Assembly (NCBI GenBank): GCA_963823505.1
Contig: CAWGLY010000005.1
Span: 1,798,001 to 1,862,000, forward strand
Source: DATHZQ01 sp963823505
Lineage (GTDB): Bacteria; Actinomycetota; Acidimicrobiia; Spongiisociales; UBA5794
Direction of reading: 5' to 3'
Length of the DNA: 64,000 nucleotides
Shown: piece after piece, positions 39,785 to 50,481 of the stretch
Numbering within the stretch: position 1 is the first letter of the stretch
How the letters are laid out: each line of letters begins with the position of its first letter
Translations under genes and position numbers: made by a program
The notes under the pieces: model-generated
Told to the model about the DNA's origin: nothing
The model's database searches: none
The model's input: the letters and a program-made list of their open reading frames with translations, nothing else

Positions 39785-40429
39785 TCAGAACTTGAGAATC
39801 TGGTCGAAGTTGAGTTCGACCGGCGTCTCGCGGCCGAAGATGTCCACGAGCACGCGAACCTTCGACTGGTCGACGTTGATGTCTTCGATGACACCGTTGA
39901 AGTCGGCGAAAGGGCCCTCGACCACGCGGACGGTCTCACCGACCTCCCATGCAGGCTTGAAGCGGGGCTCCTTCTTCTCTTCTTCGTCTTTGCGGACACC
40001 AAGGATACGCTCCACCTCGCGGCGAGACAGCGGCGTCGGTTTCGAGCCGGAACCGACGAAGCCGGTCACTCCCGGAGTGTTCCGCACGGCGTACCACGAG
40101 TCGTCGTCCATGTAGAGGCGCACGAGGATGTAGCCGGGGAACTTCTTCCGCATGACGTTGACCTTGCGGCCGTTCTTGAATTCAACGACCTCTTCCATCG
40201 GAATGACGACGTCGAAGACCTTGTCCTCGAGGTGCATCGATTTGATGCGGGTCTCGAGGTTGGCCTTGACCTTGTTCTCGTAGCCCGAGTACGAGTGGAC
40301 GACGTACCAGCCGCCTGGGAGGTCGTACGGGCTGCGAGGCTCGGTCTCGACCGCCTCGGCGGCCTCGATCGCTTCAGCGGAATCGGCGTCGTCGAGCGTC
40401 TCTTCGGTGTCGTGTGCGGTCTCGACCAT
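39785..40429 (-). CDS. nusG: Transcription termination/antitermination protein NusG
   Basis: RNA polymerase-associated pause and termination factor that couples transcription with translation. The 214-aa product has an acidic N-terminal extension of about 38 aa (ETAHDTEETLDDADSAEAIE), as in other actinobacterial NusG. An NGN domain (GGWYVVHSYSGYENKVKANL; RKKFPGYILVRLYMDDDSWY) and a C-terminal KOW domain (VGETVRVVEGPFADFNGVIE) follow. Translation starts at ATG 40429, 2 bp after the secE stop. Confidence 0.98.
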   Translation of the reverse strand: MVETAHDTEETLDDADSAEAIEAAEAVETEPRSPYDLPGGWYVVHSYSGYENKVKANLETRIKSMHLEDKVFDVVIPMEEVVEFKNGRKVNVMRKKFPGYILVRLYMDDDSWYAVRNTPGVTGFVGSGSKPTPLSRREVERILGVRKDEEEKKEPRFKPAWEVGETVRVVEGPFADFNGVIEDINVDQSKVRVLVDIFGRETPVELNFDQILKF

Positions 40430-40431
40430 GG

Positions 40432-40710
40432 TTATGTCGCTCCGAGGAGAGTGAGCATGCCCTGCTTGAAGACATAGTCGAGGCCGAACGTGAGCACCGT
40501 GACAACGCTCGTCACCACGAGCACAACGACGGTGTAGGTGGTCGTCTGCTCTCGGGTCGGCCATGCGACCTTCTTCAGCTCTTGACGAACCTCTCGCATG
40601 AACTGGCGGAACCCCACGCGCTCTTTGCGCCGCTGTTGCGGCGCCTGCTTGCGTCGGCGGCGAGCGCGCTCCTCTTCCTTTTCCTGAAGACGCCGCATCT
40701 CTCGGTTCAC
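40432..40710 (-). CDS. secE: Preprotein translocase subunit SecE
   Basis: Essential small subunit of the SecYEG channel. The 92-aa product has a very basic N-terminal half (MRRLQEKEEERARRRRKQAP) and the conserved amphipathic segment FMREVRQELKKVAWPTREQT. One transmembrane helix follows (YTVVVLVVTSVVTVLTFGLD). Start GTG 40710 has AGGAGG 8 nt upstream. It sits between tRNA-Trp and nusG, the standard actinobacterial arrangement. Confidence 0.96.
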   Translation of the reverse strand: MNREMRRLQEKEEERARRRRKQAPQQRRKERVGFRQFMREVRQELKKVAWPTREQTTTYTVVVLVVTSVVTVLTFGLDYVFKQGMLTLLGAT

Positions 40711-40732
40711 GTGGGATTCCTCCTGAGGGAGC

Positions 40733-40805
40733 AGGGGCGGCGGGACTCGAACCCGCAACCTCCGGTTTTGGAGACCGGCGCTCTGCCAATTCGAGCTACA
40801 CCCCT
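40733..40805 (-). tRNA. trpT: tRNA-Trp (anticodon CCA)
   Basis: 73-nt cloverleaf. The acceptor pairs AGGGGTG with CGCCCCT, the D-arm is TAGCTCGAATTGGCAGAGC, the anticodon loop is TCTCCAAAA, and the T-arm contains GGTTCGAGTCC. No CCA is encoded. It is read first in the secE-nusG transcript. Confidence 0.97.
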
Positions 40806-40830
40806 CCGGGGCCGGAGCCCGGAGGCAAGA

Positions 40831-40860
40831 AGTATATGAGCCGGTCGGGTTCAGTGTAAA
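40831..40860 (-). promoter_or_regulatory. Promoter of tRNA-Trp-secE-nusG-rplKA
   Basis: On the minus strand TTTACA (40855-40860) and TATACT (40831-40836) are 18 bp apart (TTACAC-17-TATACT is an alternative register). The start would fall about 20 nt before the tRNA. It lies in the 171-bp gap with the divergent DUF11 gene. Confidence 0.7.
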
Positions 40861-40976
40861 CCTGAGGAGCTGTATCCGGGTCGACGACGCCACGGGCATC
40901 ACATGACGTCCAGAAACTGGGCGGAGCCTGGGGCCGCAGGTAGTCTGCTCGCATTGGGCCACCATGGGAGAATCAG

Positions 40977-43900
40977 ATGACTGGGGAGCAAAGCGCTGCT
41001 CGACGGCGCCTTGCCTTGCTTGCGGCGATGGCGCTTGCGCTGGTCGTCGTGTCCCCCATTCCTGGGTCACTGCCCGAAGCCGACGCAGTCGTCTTTGAGC
41101 CCTACGGCATTCGTTTCCAGACGACGGCCCCAGGCGACATCACGCTCGCGTCGAACACGCTGTTGACATGCCAGCCGAACAACGACTGCACGACGGCTCA
41201 GAACAGTGGTGGCAACTTCGCCAACAACCAGTTCAACATGCGGCGGGTCGACATCGACGGCGACGGCAGCACCTTCAATTCCAGCTCCGCAGACCTGTCC
41301 GTCCCGGCAACCGGACAGGTGGTCTTTGCCGGGCTGTACTGGGGAGCGCAGCTGAGCCGTGGCTCCGGCGGCCAAAACGCTCCAAGCCCCAACGACCGCG
41401 ACGACGTGTTGCTGGAGACACCGACATCGGGGGCCTACGTTCCGATCACCGCGGATCAGGTCTTCAACGGCGGCGCCTCCAACGCCTATCAAGGGTTTGC
41501 GGACGTGACGGCCCTCGTCCAGGGTGCGGGCAACGGCACGTACACGATCGCCGACGTCCAATCGGCCTCCGGCACGAACCGGTTTGCGGGATGGTCGCTG
41601 GTCGTCGTCTACACCGACCCGACTCTGCCCGCCCGCAACCTGACCGTCTTCGACGGCTGGGGGGAGATCGCATCTGGCAACCCGGTCTCGCTCACCGTCT
41701 CGGGCTTCCTGACGCCCGTCGTCGGCGCCTTCGGCGCAAAGGTGGGCATGGTGGCGTATGAAGGCGACCAGTTGTACACGGGAGACAGCTTCATCTTCGA
41801 AGGTGTCGCCCTTTCCGACGCCATCCGACCGACCACCAACTTCTTCCGGTCACGCATCTCCGATTTGGGGGTGCGACTGACCGACACCAACCCCGCGTAC
41901 GTTGATCAACTCGGGTTCGATGCGGCCATCGTTGACGCAGGTGGCATCCTGCCCAATAGCGCAACGAGCGCAACCGTCGACTTCACGACGGGCGGCGATC
42001 GCTACTTCCCCGGCACGCTCACCACGGCAATCGACGTGTTCATCCCGGACCTCACGACACCATTGACCAAGAGTTTTGTTGACCTCAATGGAGGCGACGT
42101 CAACCCAGGCGATGTCATCCAGTACACGATCACCACGAGCAATGTCGGGCTCGACCCGTCGATCGACACCGTGATCAGCGACCCGCTCCCGCCAGGCGTG
42201 ACCTTCCTTCCGGGCAGCCTCGAGATCGTCGACGATCCTGACCCTGCCAACATCGGGGTCTACACCGATGCGGTCGGAGACGACCTGGCCGAGTACGACG
42301 GCGGGGCGAACACCGTGATCTTCCGTGTTGGCACCGGTGCCAACGCAACCACCGGTGGCCGTTTTGTTCCGGGCGAATCGGTTGCGGTCAGCTTCGCCGT
42401 GACGGTTGACGAGGGCACCGAAGACACGCCGATCGCCAACATCGCCGTCATCGACTACGTGAGCGAGACGTTGGGAACACCCTTCACAGGCACGGCGGAT
42501 CCGCCTACCACCTTCACCCCGACCCCCCGCACCGACGTCGAATTCGTCTCCAAGGTCGACGCCGCTGATCCCGTATTCGCTGGCGAGATCGTCAGCTATG
42601 ACCTCACGATCACGAACAATGGTCCCTCGCCGGCGGCAGACGTCGTCATCACCGACGTTCTCCCTGCAGGCTTCACCTTCGATGCAGGCAGCTCTGACGC
42701 CTCGTGCGCAGAGGTGGGCGGGGCCGTGGAGTGTGCCCTGGGCACGGTGGCCGTCGGAGACACCGTCACCGTGACCGTCGCTGCGATGGTCGATCCCAGT
42801 GTTCTGCCGTCCACCGTCACCAACACCGCATCGGTGACGACCAGCACGTTGGAATTGGCCGATGACCTGGCGAACAACTCGATCGACGAGACGACAACGA
42901 TCGCAGTGAGCGCCGACCTGTCGGTGACCAAGACCGACAGCCCCGATCCGGCCACGGCAGGCGAGAGCGTCACATACACCATCACGGTGAGCAATGCCGG
43001 ACCGTCGACGGCGGAGGCGGCCACGATGACCGACACGCTCCCACCGGGGACCACCGTGACGGCGATGGTGCCGAGCGCAGGCACCTGCATCGACGGTGGC
43101 GCGTCGGTGACGTGCGGTCTCGGTGACATCCTTCCCGGGACCGACGCCACGGTCGAGATCACCGTGACGGTCGATGCCGCGACGGCGGCAGGTGCAGTCC
43201 TCACCAACAGCGCAACCGGCTCATCGGCGACACCGGATCCGGACCCGTCGAACGACACCGCAACCGAGGACACGACCGTCGATCGAGCCGTTTCGCTGGA
43301 CCTCACCAAGGACGACACGACCGACCCGGCGGTTGCGGGCCGGCTCGTCACGTACTCGCTGACGGTGACGAACACCGGGCCGTCGGACACGACGGCCGTC
43401 GTCATCACCGACACGCTGCCGGCGGGGGTCACGTTCGATCCGGTCACGTCCAGTGCGGCGTGCACGGAATCAGGCGGAACCATCGAGTGCACGATCGGCG
43501 ACCTCGCCGTCGGCGCTTCATCCTCTGTGGCGATCAGCGGCCTGATCGACCCGGCAACGGCACCCGGCACGATCACCAACACTGCTACTGCGATCTCGGA
43601 CGAGGACCCGACGGGCGCTACCGCAACCGAAGACACCGACATCGAACGTAGTGCGGATCTGTCGGTCGTCAAGGTCGACTCGACGGACCCGGCGACTGCG
43701 GGTGGGCAGGTCACCTACACCGTCACCGTGACCAATGAGGGACCGTCGGATGCCGCCAATGTGCTCATCACCGACACCCTGCCGGCAGGGATGGCATTCG
43801 CCTCCAGCCCGACCTGCACCGCGGCCGGCCAGATCGTCACGTGCGCCCTCGGCGACGTGGCCGCCGGCGGCACCGCCACTGCAGACATCACCGCCGACAT

Positions 43901-46900
43901 CGATGGGGCCATCGCCAACGGGACCATCCTGGAGAATCTCGTGGCCGTGTCCAGCGACGATCCCGACCCCGATCCCAACAACAACTCATCGTCAGAGCTG
44001 ACCCAGATCGAGCGGATCGTCGACCTCGAATTCACGAAGTCGGCCACGCCCGATCCCGTCGTGGCGGGCGAGAACCTCACGTACACGCTGATCGTCGAGA
44101 ACCTCGGCCCTTCGGCAGCCAGCAACGTCACGGTGAGCGATCCGCTCCCCGCAGCGGCCAACTTCGATGCCGTTTCCACCACGGCAGGGACCTGCGTCGA
44201 AGCGGCAGGAACGGTCGACTGCGACCTCGGCGACATAGCCGTCGGCGACCTCGTGACGATCACCATCGATGTGACCGTTGATTCGGCAACCGCCGACGGC
44301 ACCCAGCTCATGAATACGGCCGAGGCCAACGCAGACGAGCTCGCCGCACCCGTCGAGACCAGCGAGAACACGAGCGTCACCCGAGCCGCCGATCTTTCCA
44401 TCACCAAGACGGCCAGCCCTGAGCCCGTCCTCGCCGGCGAGAACCTCACCTATACGCTCACCGTCACCAACGCCGGTCCGTCGGACGCAGGCGGCACCGC
44501 AACCCTTGACGCGCTGCCAGCAGGCGTCGGCATCGTGAGCACGAACCCCGATCAAGGTACCTGCGTCGAATCGGGCGGGGTCGTCGACTGCGACCTCGGC
44601 ACCGTTCCGGCAGGCACGTCCGTCGGCGTCGAGATCGTCGTCGCCATTCCGAGCTCATTTGCGGACGGCTCGACAACCGCCAACTCGGCGTCGGTCACCT
44701 CCGACGAACCCGATCCGAACCCAGGCGACAACGCCACGACCATCGATACCGACGTCGACCGTGAGGCCGACCTGAGCTTGACCAAGACTGACGCATCGGA
44801 CCCGGTTGTCGCCGGTGGCGTCGTCCTCTACACCGTGGAGGTCACCAACAACGGGCCGTCGGATGCCACGGCCGTCACGATCCAAGATGACGTGCCGCCC
44901 GGAACCGTATTCGATGCGGCGGCTTCCACTGCGACTTGTAGCGAGGGTGGCGGGACCGTGACGTGCGACGTTGGCGATGTCCCCGCCGGCACAACCGCAT
45001 CAGTGGTCATCGCCTTCACTGTCGACGCTGCGACCGCAGACGGCACAGTGATCACGAACACCGCTTCCGTCACGGCCAACGAGACCGACCCCGACACCGC
45101 CAACAACGATGCCACCGAGGAGACGACCGTCGCCCAGGAGGCAGATCTCGCGGTGGTGAAGGTCGATGATCCCGACCCGGTCATCGCCGGCGAGACGTTG
45201 ACCTACACGATCGACGTCACCAACAACGGCCCGTCGCTGGCGACCGCAGCAACGCTCACCGACGCGCTCGACGGGAACCTCTCATTCGTCTCCGCAACGG
45301 TCGTCACCGGCGGCGCCACCTGTGCCCACACCGGGGAGGCAAGCGGGGGAACGGTCACGTGCGGTCCAGCAGACCTCGCGGCGGGCGGCACGGCGACCAT
45401 CGAGATCGTGGCGACAGTCCTCGCATCTGCCTCCGGCACGGTCGCCAACGGCGCTACCGCCACCTCGGACACGGCCGATCCGACGCCCAGCAACAACACG
45501 GGAAGCGCATCGACCGAGATCGCGACTCTGGCGGACCTGTCGATCACCAAGACGGCGACCCCTGACCCGGTCGTGGCAGGCGAACAGATCACCTACACCC
45601 TGACCGTCGACAATGCGGGCCCATCGGACGCCATTGCGACCATCGCCTCCGACGTGCTCCCTCCCTCCCTGCAATTCAACTCGGCAACGGTGACGGCCGG
45701 TACCGGCACGTGCACCCACACGGGTGAGGTGAACGGCGGAACGGTCGAATGCGACCTCGGGACCCTCGCAACCGATGGTGGGGCAACGATCGAGGTTGTC
45801 GCCACCGTGGACCCCGCGACCGTGGCGTTGTCGGCAACAAATGCAGCGACCGTGAGCAGTTCCACAGACGACCCTGCGCTTGGCGACAACTCGGCGAGCG
45901 TCACGACCGGCATCGAAACCGAAGCCGACCTCGCCGTGACCAAGACGTCGTCACCAGACCCGGTCCTCGCCGGCGAGACCTTGACGTCGACGATCACCGT
46001 CACCAACAACGGGCCGTCGAGTGCGGCCAGCGTGGTCATCGACGACGTACTCGACCCAGGCGTGGCTTTCGATTCGGCGACCACGTCGACAGGTTCCGCG
46101 TGCACCCACACGGGCGAGGCTGAGGGCGGAACCGTCCAGTGTCCCGTCGGCGATGTCGCCAATGGTTCTACAGTGACGATCACAGTGGTTGGCACCGTCT
46201 CCCCGGCCGCCGCCGGTTCCGTCGAAGACACTGCGAGCGCAGCCTCCGACACGACCGACCCCGACACCGCGGACAACTCCGCCACCGCAACGACGACGGT
46301 CGATTCGTCCGCCGACCTGGTACTCGTCTCCAAGACGGCGGCGTTCGACCCCGCTGTAGCCGGGCTTCCACTCACCTATGACCTCGAACTCCGCAACGAC
46401 GGACCGTCCGACGCCCTGGACGTGGCGATCACGGACACCCTCCCGGCAGGGCTGACCTTCGACGGGGCGACGTCGGATGCGACCTGCGGGGCTGCGGGGC
46501 AGGTCATCACATGCAGTCTCGGCACCGTTGCTGCCGGTGCGAGCTCCACGATCACCATCGGCGTGATCGTGGATTCCGATGCCCCAGAGGGCACAGTCAC
46601 GAACACCGCCGAGATCAGCTCCTCGACCACCGACCCGGACCCCTCCAACAACACAGCGGAGGAGATCACGACGATCGAGCGCCAGGCGCAGCTCGACGTG
46701 GTGAAGACGGCATCGCCCGATCCCGTCGTGGCGGGCGCCAACTTGACGTACACGGTTGCGGTCACCAACAGCGGCCCGTCCCTCGCCACCGGGTCCACCG
46801 TTGGCGATCCGCTGCCACTGGGCACCACTTTCGTCGGCGCCGCCGCCTCCAACGGCGGAACGTGCGCCGAATCCGGTGGGCTCGTGAGCTGCGACCTCGG

Positions 46901-49900
46901 CGACGTCGCCTCGGGAGACACCGTCACGGTCACCATCGTGGTCGAGGTAGCAGCGTCGGTCGCCAACGGTGCCGCCCTGGTGAACACTGCGACCGCCGAT
47001 GCCAACGAGAGCGACCCATCGTCGGCGCCGACATCCTCAGGAGTGGTGCGTGAGGCCAACCTCTCGCTGGAGAAGGTCGACGTCGCCGACCCCGTTGCCG
47101 CCGGTGCCGGCGTGACCTGGCAATTGACCGTTACCAACGCCGGGATCTCCGACGCCTCGGCAGTGACCATCACCGACACGCTCCCTGCGGACACGACTTT
47201 CGACATCGGAAGCTCGACCGGCGGGTGCACGGAAGCCGGCGGGATCGTGACGTGCGACGTTGGCGACGTCGCGGCAGGCGCCACCGTGACCGTGATCGTT
47301 GCCGCCACAGTCGACTCTGCGGTGCCCGCCGGAACGACGCTCAGCAATACCGCAACCGTGAGCTCACCGGACCCGGACCCCGACATCGCCGACAACACCG
47401 CGACCGAGGACACCACCGTCGAGCAGATCAACGACCTGGCGGTCTTCAAGTCGGAAGAAGTCGATCCAGTTGTGGCGGGCGAGACCGTCACGTACCTGCT
47501 GACGGCCACGAACTTCGGCCCGTCCAACGCCACCGGGATCGTCCTCACCGACATCCTCCCCGGCCAGACAACCTTCGTCAGCGGCACGGCCGGCTGTGCA
47601 CCGGCGGGCGGCCCGATCGTCACGTGTGACATCGGCGGACTCGCTGCAGGCGATTCCATCGACTTCGTGATCGTCGCAACGGTGGATCCCAGCGTCCCCG
47701 AGGGAACGACGCTGTTCAACTCAGCGTCGATCACCGGCGACGGCACCGACCCCAACGCCGACAACAACGATGTCCAGGAGACGACCGAGATCGTCAGCGA
47801 ACCCGAGCTGACGATCGTGAAGTCCGGAGCACCGAACCCGGTTGTCGCCGGGGAGACGCTGACGTACACCATCGACATCGGCAACGCGGGCCCGTCGACG
47901 GCGGCCAATGTCACGTTCGCAGATCCGCTGCCCGCCGACACCACGTTCGCCAGCGTCACCACCACGGTCGGCAGCTGTGTCGACGGCCAAACCGTCACGT
48001 GCGCCTTTGGGGACCTGCTGCCGGGAGCCACCGTGGTCGTGACCATCGTTGTTGATGTTGCCTCGTCGGTCGCCGACGGCGGACAGCTCGACAACCTGGC
48101 CCGCACCGCCATCGACGGCGTCAATGACGTGGATTTCCGCCACCTTACGTCCGTCATTCGGGAGGCGGACATGACCGTGACCAAGAGCGCCGACCCCGAC
48201 CCGGTGACCGCCGGGACCGAGGTCACGTACACGCTGACGGCCACCAACAACGGACCCTCCGACGCCACGGACGTGGTCGTCGTGGACACCCTGCCGCTCG
48301 GCGTCACCATTGCCGAGCTCGGTGCCGGCTGCACGGACCTCGGCGGCATCGTCTCGTGCGACATCGGCGACGTCGCTGCGGGCGACGACGGCAGCGCCAC
48401 CATCACCCTCCTCACCGACTCGGGCCTGGTGTCCGGCGACGTCCTCACCAATGCTGTGGCGGTCAGCGCCACCGAGGTCGACCCGGATCCGGACAACAAC
48501 TCGACGTTGCTCGAGACCGGCATCGTGCGTGAAGCCGACCTCTCGATCGAGAAGGTCGACGCTGCGGATCCGGCCATCGCAGGTGAGCTGGTCACCTATA
48601 TCGTCACGGTCACCAACCTCGGCCCGTCCGACGCCTCCGGTGTCGTCGTCACCGACCCTTTGCCTGCGGGAACGACATTCGACGCTTTGGCCTCCACCTC
48701 GATCTGCACCGAAGCGGCGGGCGAGATCTCCTGCGTGATCGGCGACATCGTCGCCGGCGATGCGGTACCGGTCGTGATCAGCCTCCTGATCGACCCTTCG
48801 ATCATCGAGGGCGACACGCTCGTCAACACCGCAACCGTCGCGGGCAACGAACCCGACCCTGATCCCGACAACAACACCGCGACCGAGGAAACGGTGATCG
48901 ACCGCAGCGCAGACCTGTCGATCACCAAGACGGCTTCCCCTGAGCCGTTGGTTGCAGGCGAACAACTGACGTACACCATCGTTGTCACCAACGACGGGCC
49001 GTCTGATGCTGCGGACGTGACCGTGATCGACGCGCTGCCCGCCGAGGTCTCGTTCGTTTCCGCCACCCCCGCTGATCCGACATGTACCGAGGCAGCGTCC
49101 GTTGTGACGTGCAATCTGGGCACGGTTGCGGCCGGGAGCTCAGCAGAGGTCACGATCGTCGGACTCCTCGATCCCAGCGCAACGGGAACCACTGCCAATA
49201 CCGCATCGGTGTCGACCTCCAACCCCGACCCCGATCCCGACAACAACACCACGCCACCCGTCGAATCCACGATCGACGTCGTGACGGACCTCTCGGTCAG
49301 CAAGACCTCGGCGCCCAACCCGTTTGTGCCCGGCGAGCCGTTGACGTACACGATCGTCGTGAGCAACGCCGGTCCTTCCCGTGCCGTTGGCGCTGCGGTG
49401 TCCGATGCACTCCCTGCGGCGCTCGTGACACCCGTGTGGTCGTGCGCCGTCTCGGGTGACGGCGCATGCGCCGATGCCGTGGGAAGCGGAGATGTGACGA
49501 CCACGGTCGACCTCGCTCCCGGCGCCACGGCGACCATCACCATCGATGCAACGGTCGGCGCAACGACATCCGGCGTCGTGGACAACGGCGTCACTGTGAC
49601 GGCCGGACCCGACGCCACCGACCCGGACGAGTCCAACAACACGGCTACGGACACCAATCCGACGATGCCGACCGCCGACGTGAGCATCACCAAGACCGCT
49701 TCGCCGTCGCCCTTCGTGCCCGGCGAGGCGATCGTCTACACGATCGTGGCGACCAACGCCGGGCCGTCTGCGGCCCCTGGGAACGGCGTCGTCGACCTGC
49801 TCCCTGACGGTGTCACCGACGCATCCTGGACCTGCACGGCCGCGGCGGACGCCGTCTGCAGCACTGCGGGCGGGACCGGAGATGTCGACCTGACCGTTGA

Positions 49901-50462
49901 CCTGCCACCCGGTGCGTCAACCACCATCGTCGTTACGGCCATGACCGAGGCACGCCTCGACACAGCGCTGGAGAACACTGCGGTACTCCTGGCATCGGAG
50001 GAAATCGTCGACCCGGCGCCCGACAACAACAGCGCCACCGCCGTGGCTCAGCCCGACGTCAATCTGCCGCCAGTCGCCGTTGATGACTCTGCGACGACAG
50101 CGGTCGGCGTGGCGGTCACGATCAACGTCCTGGCCAATGACTTCGATCCCGACGGCCTGCTCGATCCATCGACCGTGCAGATCGTGACGCCCCCAACCAC
50201 CGGCATCGCGACGGTCGATCCCGTCACTGGGGCGATCACGTACACACCACCGCCCGGATTCACCGGCATCGTGACCCTCGTGTACGAGGTATGCGATCTA
50301 CGCGGGGTATGCACCACCGCAACCGTCACCATCACCGTCGAGGGCGAAGAGCCCCTCCCGAGAACGGGCCAGTACATGGACCGGCTGCTGTTGCTGGCTG
50401 CCGTGTTGCTGGCCTCGGGGGCACTGCTCACCGTGGCGGGCTATCGCCGACGGTTGTTCTGA
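40977..50462 (+). CDS. Giant LPRTG-anchored DUF11-repeat surface protein
   Basis: 3161-aa secreted wall protein. A signal peptide (LALLAAMALALVVVSPIPGS) is followed by a ~330-aa head (FAGLYWGAQLSRGSGGQ; VVYTDPTLPARNLTVFDGW). Then come about 21 DUF11/TIGR01451 repeats of ~120 aa (ADLSITKTASPDPVVAGE, LTYTLTVTNAGPSDA), most with a Cys pair near CTESGG...ECTIGDL. One Big_9-like repeat (AVDDSATTAVGVAVTINVLA) resembles those of the other giant protein. The end is LPRTG (50355-50369, residues 3127-3131), a hydrophobic helix and YRRRLF, a sortase signal. GGGAG lies 6 nt before ATG 40977. The frame is uninterrupted. A role as stalk, adhesin or matrix protein is inferred. No sortase gene is in the window. 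Confidence 0.92.
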   Translation: MTGEQSAARRRLALLAAMALALVVVSPIPGSLPEADAVVFEPYGIRFQTTAPGDITLASNTLLTCQPNNDCTTAQNSGGNFANNQFNMRRVDIDGDGSTFNSSSADLSVPATGQVVFAGLYWGAQLSRGSGGQNAPSPNDRDDVLLETPTSGAYVPITADQVFNGGASNAYQGFADVTALVQGAGNGTYTIADVQSASGTNRFAGWSLVVVYTDPTLPARNLTVFDGWGEIASGNPVSLTVSGFLTPVVGAFGAKVGMVAYEGDQLYTGDSFIFEGVALSDAIRPTTNFFRSRISDLGVRLTDTNPAYVDQLGFDAAIVDAGGILPNSATSATVDFTTGGDRYFPGTLTTAIDVFIPDLTTPLTKSFVDLNGGDVNPGDVIQYTITTSNVGLDPSIDTVISDPLPPGVTFLPGSLEIVDDPDPANIGVYTDAVGDDLAEYDGGANTVIFRVGTGANATTGGRFVPGESVAVSFAVTVDEGTEDTPIANIAVIDYVSETLGTPFTGTADPPTTFTPTPRTDVEFVSKVDAADPVFAGEIVSYDLTITNNGPSPAADVVITDVLPAGFTFDAGSSDASCAEVGGAVECALGTVAVGDTVTVTVAAMVDPSVLPSTVTNTASVTTSTLELADDLANNSIDETTTIAVSADLSVTKTDSPDPATAGESVTYTITVSNAGPSTAEAATMTDTLPPGTTVTAMVPSAGTCIDGGASVTCGLGDILPGTDATVEITVTVDAATAAGAVLTNSATGSSATPDPDPSNDTATEDTTVDRAVSLDLTKDDTTDPAVAGRLVTYSLTVTNTGPSDTTAVVITDTLPAGVTFDPVTSSAACTESGGTIECTIGDLAVGASSSVAISGLIDPATAPGTITNTATAISDEDPTGATATEDTDIERSADLSVVKVDSTDPATAGGQVTYTVTVTNEGPSDAANVLITDTLPAGMAFASSPTCTAAGQIVTCALGDVAAGGTATADITADIDGAIANGTILENLVAVSSDDPDPDPNNNSSSELTQIERIVDLEFTKSATPDPVVAGENLTYTLIVENLGPSAASNVTVSDPLPAAANFDAVSTTAGTCVEAAGTVDCDLGDIAVGDLVTITIDVTVDSATADGTQLMNTAEANADELAAPVETSENTSVTRAADLSITKTASPEPVLAGENLTYTLTVTNAGPSDAGGTATLDALPAGVGIVSTNPDQGTCVESGGVVDCDLGTVPAGTSVGVEIVVAIPSSFADGSTTANSASVTSDEPDPNPGDNATTIDTDVDREADLSLTKTDASDPVVAGGVVLYTVEVTNNGPSDATAVTIQDDVPPGTVFDAAASTATCSEGGGTVTCDVGDVPAGTTASVVIAFTVDAATADGTVITNTASVTANETDPDTANNDATEETTVAQEADLAVVKVDDPDPVIAGETLTYTIDVTNNGPSLATAATLTDALDGNLSFVSATVVTGGATCAHTGEASGGTVTCGPADLAAGGTATIEIVATVLASASGTVANGATATSDTADPTPSNNTGSASTEIATLADLSITKTATPDPVVAGEQITYTLTVDNAGPSDAIATIASDVLPPSLQFNSATVTAGTGTCTHTGEVNGGTVECDLGTLATDGGATIEVVATVDPATVALSATNAATVSSSTDDPALGDNSASVTTGIETEADLAVTKTSSPDPVLAGETLTSTITVTNNGPSSAASVVIDDVLDPGVAFDSATTSTGSACTHTGEAEGGTVQCPVGDVANGSTVTITVVGTVSPAAAGSVEDTASAASDTTDPDTADNSATATTTVDSSADLVLVSKTAAFDPAVAGLPLTYDLELRNDGPSDALDVAITDTLPAGLTFDGATSDATCGAAGQVITCSLGTVAAGASSTITIGVIVDSDAPEGTVTNTAEISSSTTDPDPSNNTAEEITTIERQAQLDVVKTASPDPVVAGANLTYTVAVTNSGPSLATGSTVGDPLPLGTTFVGAAASNGGTCAESGGLVSCDLGDVASGDTVTVTIVVEVAASVANGAALVNTATADANESDPSSAPTSSGVVREANLSLEKVDVADPVAAGAGVTWQLTVTNAGISDASAVTITDTLPADTTFDIGSSTGGCTEAGGIVTCDVGDVAAGATVTVIVAATVDSAVPAGTTLSNTATVSSPDPDPDIADNTATEDTTVEQINDLAVFKSEEVDPVVAGETVTYLLTATNFGPSNATGIVLTDILPGQTTFVSGTAGCAPAGGPIVTCDIGGLAAGDSIDFVIVATVDPSVPEGTTLFNSASITGDGTDPNADNNDVQETTEIVSEPELTIVKSGAPNPVVAGETLTYTIDIGNAGPSTAANVTFADPLPADTTFASVTTTVGSCVDGQTVTCAFGDLLPGATVVVTIVVDVASSVADGGQLDNLARTAIDGVNDVDFRHLTSVIREADMTVTKSADPDPVTAGTEVTYTLTATNNGPSDATDVVVVDTLPLGVTIAELGAGCTDLGGIVSCDIGDVAAGDDGSATITLLTDSGLVSGDVLTNAVAVSATEVDPDPDNNSTLLETGIVREADLSIEKVDAADPAIAGELVTYIVTVTNLGPSDASGVVVTDPLPAGTTFDALASTSICTEAAGEISCVIGDIVAGDAVPVVISLLIDPSIIEGDTLVNTATVAGNEPDPDPDNNTATEETVIDRSADLSITKTASPEPLVAGEQLTYTIVVTNDGPSDAADVTVIDALPAEVSFVSATPADPTCTEAASVVTCNLGTVAAGSSAEVTIVGLLDPSATGTTANTASVSTSNPDPDPDNNTTPPVESTIDVVTDLSVSKTSAPNPFVPGEPLTYTIVVSNAGPSRAVGAAVSDALPAALVTPVWSCAVSGDGACADAVGSGDVTTTVDLAPGATATITIDATVGATTSGVVDNGVTVTAGPDATDPDESNNTATDTNPTMPTADVSITKTASPSPFVPGEAIVYTIVATNAGPSAAPGNGVVDLLPDGVTDASWTCTAAADAVCSTAGGTGDVDLTVDLPPGASTTIVVTAMTEARLDTALENTAVLLASEEIVDPAPDNNSATAVAQPDVNLPPVAVDDSATTAVGVAVTINVLANDFDPDGLLDPSTVQIVTPPTTGIATVDPVTGAITYTPPPGFTGIVTLVYEVCDLRGVCTTATVTITVEGEEPLPRTGQYMDRLLLLAAVLLASGALLTVAGYRRRLF

Positions 50463-50481
50463 GCGCTGGGCAACGATCGGT

